A stretch of 64,000 nt of DNA from Ascidia mentula (lineage: Eukaryota > Chordata > Ascidiacea > Phlebobranchia > Ascidiidae): positions 3,472,001-3,536,000 of the forward strand of contig OX387202.1 in assembly GCA_947561715.1 (NCBI GenBank). Reading direction: 5' to 3'. Position 1 is the stretch's first letter. Every line of letters begins with the position of its first letter. The notes beneath the pieces are model-generated. The model worked only from the letters and a program-made list of their open reading frames with translations. It was not told the DNA's origin and did not search any database. This document shows, one piece after another, positions 58,116 through 64,000 of this stretch. The position numbers were made by a program, and so were the translations under genes.

Positions 58116-61100
58116 CTCTCACCTTCCTACTTCATGGTGCAGGATTTTCGTGTTAATGGTGCAGGATTTTCGTGACCGATATCTCCGGCTTGTAGTATTT
58201 TAATTTATGGACGTTGGTTGATAACAATGGCGTTGGTCTGATCGTGGTACTGTATACCGGTAACTTAACATTTATTCGCGCCGCCCGAGTCGAACGGTAG
58301 TGTTGCGTGTCGAACACTTAGAATGGTTAAAAAGGATTTAATCGACGCAGATGTCTGAACAAAACGGGTGATAATGTAGTGTGTTGTTATCGTCTGGTGA
58401 ATATGTTTGAATGTGGCGTCTCGTTGTCATCTTGGAGTTAAGGTGAATTTCTAAAATACAACGACACAATGAAATGCAAATCTTTTAGGGAACGATGGTC
58501 GTTTAAGACAATTGTTACGTATTTTTACGTTACATAGCAACGATTGCATTCATGGAAATATGAACTATGGTCACATAACAGCCAGTTTCGTCATCAACGT
58601 CCGGAATCTCTTACCATGTTTTTTTTTTGTGTTAAAGTGCATATGACACGTAAAAATCAAACATGTTAATAATCAAACTAAGAAATGTGGATAACTTTAG
58701 AACATTTCTGGCGAAAAAAGTAGCTTGATACGATGACTGGTTTCCGAGATACAGCTGATCAAAGTCGCACTTTTGCCGCTGCGAACGAAATCGTGCGAAA
58801 GCGAGATATTGTTGCGTGACGTCATAGAAGGTACTTCGGTCGTGCGCGAGTGCTGGCAGCAAGCCTTATGCGTAGGAATGGAAAACATTGTAAAACTGAT
58901 TTAAGCATAATATTGCATTAAACAGGGGACAAAAAGTGAACAAGTGCAATAAACGGATTTTGATTTTAATTTAAGCTGAAGTCAGATGGCCGCTGTTCGA
59001 CCTATTATGTCTAATTTAGTTTTGTAATAATAAAACAGTTACTGGGACAGGGTGTTCTTGTTGTTACAGCATTTATGATCGCTAACGTGATACATGAACT
59101 TTTGAAAACACGACAGAGACAAACCATTAGTTTAGCATTGTCGTTTTGTCCACTCACAGTTATGTCGTTGCTGCTATACCCTATATCTAAACAATGCATT
59201 TTTTCGACGCAAGCGCCTTATGTGATGTCCTTTTCTCCTCAGCGCAAAAGGTTTACGATTTTTGGTCGCCGTTACTTTTCGTGCAGTTTTCTACATTTTT
59301 TAGTTGACGTAGAGCCGTAAAACTTTGGATATATGTTTGTTGTAGATGTACCTTTAGTTTTACGCAAAGTTGTCATGGCCGTGTCATATGCACTTTAAGG
59401 CATTTTAGGTAGCGTCTTGTCCAGCATCTCATTTCAAAATGTATAGCAACGGTTGCTTTCTCACGTGATTTGATCTCGTTACTAGTTTCTACGTAACAAC
59501 TGTGTTTTTATGTGATTTTATTGTCCAGCTCAAATGTGTCGCCTTAGAGATGTGTCGCTTCATTGTTTTGTGTGAGAGTGCGTCTTTTGTTGACTGTTTG
59601 CTGACCGTTAGTCCTTGGATCGCCCTTCATTTCACGACACTTTTTTTCGCTTTGTTTCCCTCCGGTTTAAAGAATGAAACTTTCCGTGTTCGTTCAGCTG
59701 AGGGCCGAGGCAGGGCAGCGCAGCTGTACTGTGCTCATCTCAGTTCATCGGTTTTGTGATTTGGTTCTGTTCAATTTTTTCTGTGCGTTTGGACGTAAAT
59801 TCACTCAGTTTGGCGTTGGTATAATTGCGCATGTTAATTTCGTATCCAAAATTGTTCATTTGAAATAAATATTGTTGGAATGTTTGCATCAAGTTTCAAG
59901 TAAAGTCAGGTCAGGAAAACACAACAATTAGAACTCGCGTGCGATCTTATGTCAAATGCGCTAATCAAATAGAATTTCCCATCAATCATAAATAATATTG
60001 TTAAGACCCGGATTGAGACTCATATTTGGCATAATAGGTCGCAACAACAATGCACCGAAATCTGAATCAGAAAAATTATGCATTAAGACGGTCCATTTAC
60101 GAGTTTCGATCCTGTGTTAGTTTGACTGCCGTCAACGTCATCAACATGCTGTTCAAATCTTCAAATCCATTGTTTAATTTTGGAAACTCGTCCATGCAGG
60201 ATTGAAAATCCATGGCTTGGTGGTGTAATTCAACTGGAACCAATTCGGAGTGATTGTGTAGCGTCTCATGTTGGTCGTTAAAATTCCTTGTAGTAACCGC
60301 ATTTTGTTTAAAGTCACCGCCAATGTATTCAAACCGTCAGACTGTCGCCACACTGTCGCCAAACCCCGTTGCATGTAATTAGTATCGTTTTCTCGTATTT
60401 TCACTTCCCTTTTGTTTTGCAATCACCGATCTCGTAACTGCACCGCCGATAACAACCATTGCTTGGAACCTCTAATCATTCTTTCTCTCTTCTTTTACAC
60501 TTTAGTCCATTAAAAGCCGTCACATTCCCAATCTTGATATATTTTGAGATATATACGTTGAAATAAATATATCAAAAAATATTCCGTAGCCTGTAGGCTA
60601 CTGTACGAATAAAACATCACGGATTGTTACGTTAATCGATGAGACGCATTGCATGCTGATAGAAAGGTTAGACGGTAAATACATCGTCAAAAGATCTACA
60701 CATATTTAAACTGGAAAGAAATATAATAGAGAATATATTCGTATTTTGTTGCGCCTTATTTGGAGTCGGACTGTTAGTATATGTAGGTTCGTTTATTAGT
60801 CGCTTTACTAGCATTGGAATTCTTTTTAGTCAGATAGCGCATTAATAATATTAAGGCAAGTAATCGAACGATTTACGTGCAATCGCTACTTCTGCTCTGC
60901 ATATCTGCACGACGACAGATATTTTGTCATAATATGTTAGCGGAGCTATTCTAGTAGTTTTTCCAAAGCCCAAAACTAAATTAGAAAGGCTGCAAATCAC
61001 GCAAATACGAAAAAACATTCTGGTACACAACTTTTTCCCATGCATTTTCATTGAAACTGTTGCGAAGTTACCAGGTGCATTCAAGCGGAACCAAACTTAA

Positions 61101-61333
61101 TATTTCCTTAAAACACTTTTTAATTAATTTTTTTTTTAATTTTAAAAAATCAAGTTTATTATGTTTAACATTTTTGCAAGTTATAACGTCATACGTTGTG
61201 TGCTGCCAGAGCAATAGGATTATTTGTGTCGTTGGTACGTGCGCAGTGTTCAGTCTCTACTTAGTAGTCTCTGATGCGACCATTCCAAGCTGTAGTTTAT
61301 GCATTAAATAGTTATAAATTTTGAGTTTTACAT
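58116..61333. other. Unrecognised DNA
   Basis: There are short open frames only. About 58990-59030 carries a worn hammerhead core on the minus strand (AGGTCGAAC retained). About 59310-59400 matches the small repeat at 31660-31790. About 60174-60380 has overlapping open frames on the minus strand, with no recognised family. Confidence 0.4.
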
Positions 61334-61615
61334 GTATTTGCCGGTAGATGCTAAAGAACCACCCCACAGCTAGGTCGGCAATTATGATCATAGATATCGT
61401 ACAAATGTGTGGCACATCGGTTTCGGTAACCACCCCACAGCTAGGTCGGCAATTGTGATCATAGAAATCGTGCAAATATGTGGCACGTCGGTTTCGGTAA
61501 AGAGAAAAGAAACACCTGCCAAATTAATTTGGTAGCGCTATTTAAATCTCAATTAATTCAAAAACATTTACTGATTCAGCATCTAATGCCGAAATAACAC
61601 TTGTATCTTGCAGAC

Positions 61616-61824
61616 CTCATGTGGGGATATCACAGAATGAACGGCGGGTAAGTAATCACGTATACAAGGTCTTTTTTATAGCGTGCGATTGCGTTTGTGT
61701 AGTTTACATTTCAATCGCAATTTGTAAGAATCATGTTTTTTTTTTCAATGAGTTTGATTGCTTCGACTCCAGGGAACGAAGCTATTTCAGAAACTGTAGT
61801 CATATGCCCAAAAAGGTTTTGTAA
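61616..61824 (+). CDS. FLYWCH-like zinc-finger start, exon inside the transposon's inverted repeat
   Basis: ATGTGGGGATATCACAG (about 61619) opens a short exon that ends at GCGG|GTAAGT. The next exon starts after a CTCCAG acceptor near 61772, in phase. The join reads YHRMNGGERSYFRNCSHMPK, resembling the G-R-(S/T)-Y-(W/F)-R-C segment of FLYWCH/WRKY-type fingers found at the N-terminus of Mutator-like transposases. The inverted repeat at the right end carries the same exon (CGYRRMNGG). The frame closes soon after. Confidence 0.4.
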
Positions 61825-62220
61825 CAATGTTGCATTGTGAAACAATCAAATGTGTTTAAACAATAAAACTTATATGCACTAATCCATATTCCTTCTTTAT
61901 AGTCATCCATCAGAGATGAAATTGTCAAGAGCAAGATAAGCATCAGATCTATTAATGATCAATGATGTATGGTTGGTGAAAGAACTGGGTTGCAGCATAC
62001 GCTTTCCTAGGGATGGCGATGATTCAGGTCATGTCATTGGGGAAGTGTGTATAGGTTTGGAATACTAAATAATAATGGGATAATTTGTTCAATCATTTTA
62101 ATGTTAAGGCTGCGGGATTTCTACAACCTATTGATCTCACCATAAAATGGTTTTGTTTAAAGGTACAGATTGCAAATCCTAAATTTTATTGCTGTCTTGA
62201 TAATGCAATTGTCTTGATAA

Positions 62221-62382
62221 TGCAACAAAGACATTTGTAAATCATGCAAAGATGAAGGTGTGGACTCTTCAGAAGTTGTTTGGATTGAATGCACTCGATG
62301 CAAACAATGGTTTCACATAAAGTGTGTTGATTATTCACCGGAATATCAGAAGGACGATAAATACTTTGTTTGTCCAGTGTAA
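62221..62382 (+). CDS. PHD-finger segment of the transposon
   Basis: The open segment reads ICKSCKDEGVDSSEVVWIEC, then TRCKQWFHIKCVDY, then KYFVCPV and a stop. The order C-X2-C...W-I-E-C-X2-C-X4-H-X2-C...C is that of a C4HC3 PHD finger. The final Cys is missing because a TAA follows, unless splicing at the nearby GTGTAA supplies it. An in-frame stop lies just upstream, so it is an internal or last exon, or a remnant. Confidence 0.6.
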   Translation, partial: CNKDICKSCKDEGVDSSEVVWIECTRCKQWFHIKCVDYSPEYQKDDKYFVCPV

Positions 62383-63652
62383 ATACACATTTTTTTTATA
62401 AATACATCAATTATTGTGTAAGGGCAATGGCCTATTGAACACAATTGTGGTCAAACAACCAAATAAGTCTGAAAAGGCTCAATGTTCTGCACAAGGATGA
62501 GGTTCATGACAAAATTAAAATTCCCTTATGTATGAATGTGGTTGACCGTTAGGTCATTACATTGTGATGTACCTGAACACTTTGTGTGGTTGCCAATAAG
62601 CCTGTTCGCTTTTAAATGCAATTATATGAACAAACAGTTTATGAAATACCCAGTTTGATATGGCCATGGCAAGGATTCTGGGTTACTAAAAATGCCCAAC
62701 GACCACATGCAGGATGGCTCCCTAAGCCGTGGTGGAAAATCCTGTGCAAACATAGACTGATTAATACTAACATCTTGTTTAGTAGTTGCAAATCACAACC
62801 CAAAGGTAAATCATAACTTATTTTTTGATGATTTTTTCTGTACAACAATAAAAAAATTTGAGAACTTTTCCTATAAAAAACCAAAACTTCACAGAATGTT
62901 TGTTGCACTTACAAGGGTCTGATCATTCTCCTAGAAAATACAGAAAATATTAGTCTGTGAAATTATTTCACATACTTCGGCATATTTTCTAAAAATACAC
63001 ATTCTACACTTACAAGTCATTTTGTATCTTTCTAGAAACAAAAGGAAATTGATAACTACACTATATTAGTAGGAAAGAATATACACTCATATTTTGTTCT
63101 ATTTCTATCTGACTCTAATACAGAAACAAAACTGATTAGTATTTATAAACCAATAGCTTACTACGCTATATTAGTAGGAAAGACACCTTTTACATTCAGG
63201 GGTATTATCGGACACTAACACCATGTGTTAGAATCACAGTATTAGATGACCAAACTTATAGTGTAAAAAGAGTATTTATCTTACCTTTTCTAAATTAACA
63301 AAAGCATTATTAAATAAAGAATACTCACAACCTACAGTTATACAAATAATTTTTATTATAAGCTAATGCAAATCGTTAAAATCACACAAACGCAATCGCA
63401 CGCTACAAAAAACCGTGATAACTTACCCGCCGTTCATTCTACGATATCCACACATGAGGCCTGCAGGTTACTAGTGTTATTTCGGCATTAAATGCTGGTT
63501 CGGTAAAATTAATTGAGATTTAAATAATGCTACCAAATTAATTTGACAGGTGTTTGTTTACTCTTTACCGAAGCCACATATTTGCACGATATCTATGATC
63601 ACAATTGCCGACCTAACTGTGGGGTGTTTTTTTAGCATCTACCGTATTTGCC

Positions 63653-64000
63653 AAGTGTGGGTGCTAAAATTGCTATTGGTTATTAAGCGCAGTGCACAAA
63701 TCTACAAAACTCCTACAGGATGTAGCATTGATGTCTAGCTAAACCCCATGCTAGAAGTCCATATATATCCTAAAAGACCAATTATAATTATATAAAGGGA
63801 AGAAAAGGTCCCCTAAAGGTTATCCCTAAGGTACGCCACAAACCACATGGGAAATATTTGAGTGAAAATTGGCAATTTTTGTGAATTGCTCTCTGCCTGT
63901 TAGGTAGCTCTTAAGGAAGGTTTTTGTGTTACCCCGTTGACTATGAATTTTTAGTTTTAATAGCATGATGTCATGGTTGACTGATCTTTGTGAAACCTGA
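63653..64000. other. Unrecognised right edge of the window
   Basis: No gene, repeat or RNA was recognised here. Confidence 0.4.

Larger units (their letters stand above)
61334..63652. mobile_element. Mutator/Rehavkus-like DNA transposon with long terminal inverted repeats
   Basis: The element 61343-63643 (2301 bp) begins GGTAGATGCTAAA and ends with its inverse. It is flanked by the 9-bp duplication GTATTTGCC (61334-61342 and 63644-63652). Terminal inverted repeats extend about 290 bp on the right and about 360 bp on the left. The left one has an internal tandem duplication of about 72 bp (61356-61428 and 61429-61499). A 9-bp duplication with long inverted repeats is characteristic of Mutator-like elements, and a PHD finger fits the Rehavkus branch. 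No full transposase core was recognised, so this is probably a deleted or non-autonomous copy. Confidence 0.75.

Noticed and set aside
60174-60422. 82-residue minus-strand open frame
   Set aside because: Two overlapping frames look equally open and neither matches a family.

Overview
The window looks like an invertebrate chordate genome, most likely a tunicate of the Ciona type. It is AT-rich, with short GT-AG introns of about 200-800 bp, composite tRNA-derived SINEs, Penelope-like elements and many hammerhead ribozyme motifs. Gene content also fits: LCCL/EGF/fibrinogen lectins and a PARP expansion. The species is inferred, not proven. Exon edges were worked out by hand from splice sites and reading phase and may be off by 1-2 bases.

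Layout. 0.4-1.7 kb (+): a two-exon CYSTM1-like small tail-anchored protein. 4.3-7.2 kb (+): a complete seven-exon WWE-WWE-UBA-like-RING ubiquitin ligase of 330 residues, with a SINE in intron 1. 8.4-34.5 kb (-): six tandem paralogs, here named A-F. Their plan is an N-terminal membrane anchor (seen in E and F), a coiled coil, a PARP linker exon and a PARP catalytic exon. Only B reads open through coil, linker and PARP. A, C, E and F carry stops or frameshifts, and D is coil only. Between them lie repeated flanking blocks, a solo LTR, SINEs and ribozyme-bearing repeats. 29.9-31.4 and 36.9-37.8 kb: two truncated Penelope-like elements.

37.9-43.9 and 49.6-55.1 kb (+): a tandem pair of thirteen-exon secreted proteins (signal peptide, two LCCL, three EGF, one fibrinogen-related domain), both open throughout. 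Their introns hold insertions found in only one copy: a Ty3/Gypsy fragment and a rearranged SINE in copy 1, and a 737-bp hammerhead (retrozyme-like) repeat in copy 2. Between them is a 1.19-kb tandem duplication. 57.7-58.1 kb (-): two exons resembling part of a FERM domain. 61.3-63.6 kb: a DNA transposon with long terminal inverted repeats, a 9-bp target duplication, a PHD finger and a FLYWCH-like exon, best matching the Mutator/Rehavkus group.

Possible system. A WWE-RING ligase, whose family reads ADP-ribose, lies convergent with an array of coiled-coil PARPs, the family that writes it. This suggests a local ADP-ribosylation/ubiquitin module, perhaps in innate defence, evolving by birth and death. 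The second system is a hammerhead-ribozyme retroelement family scattered through the window, with one fresh insertion carrying two tandem ribozymes 291 nt apart.
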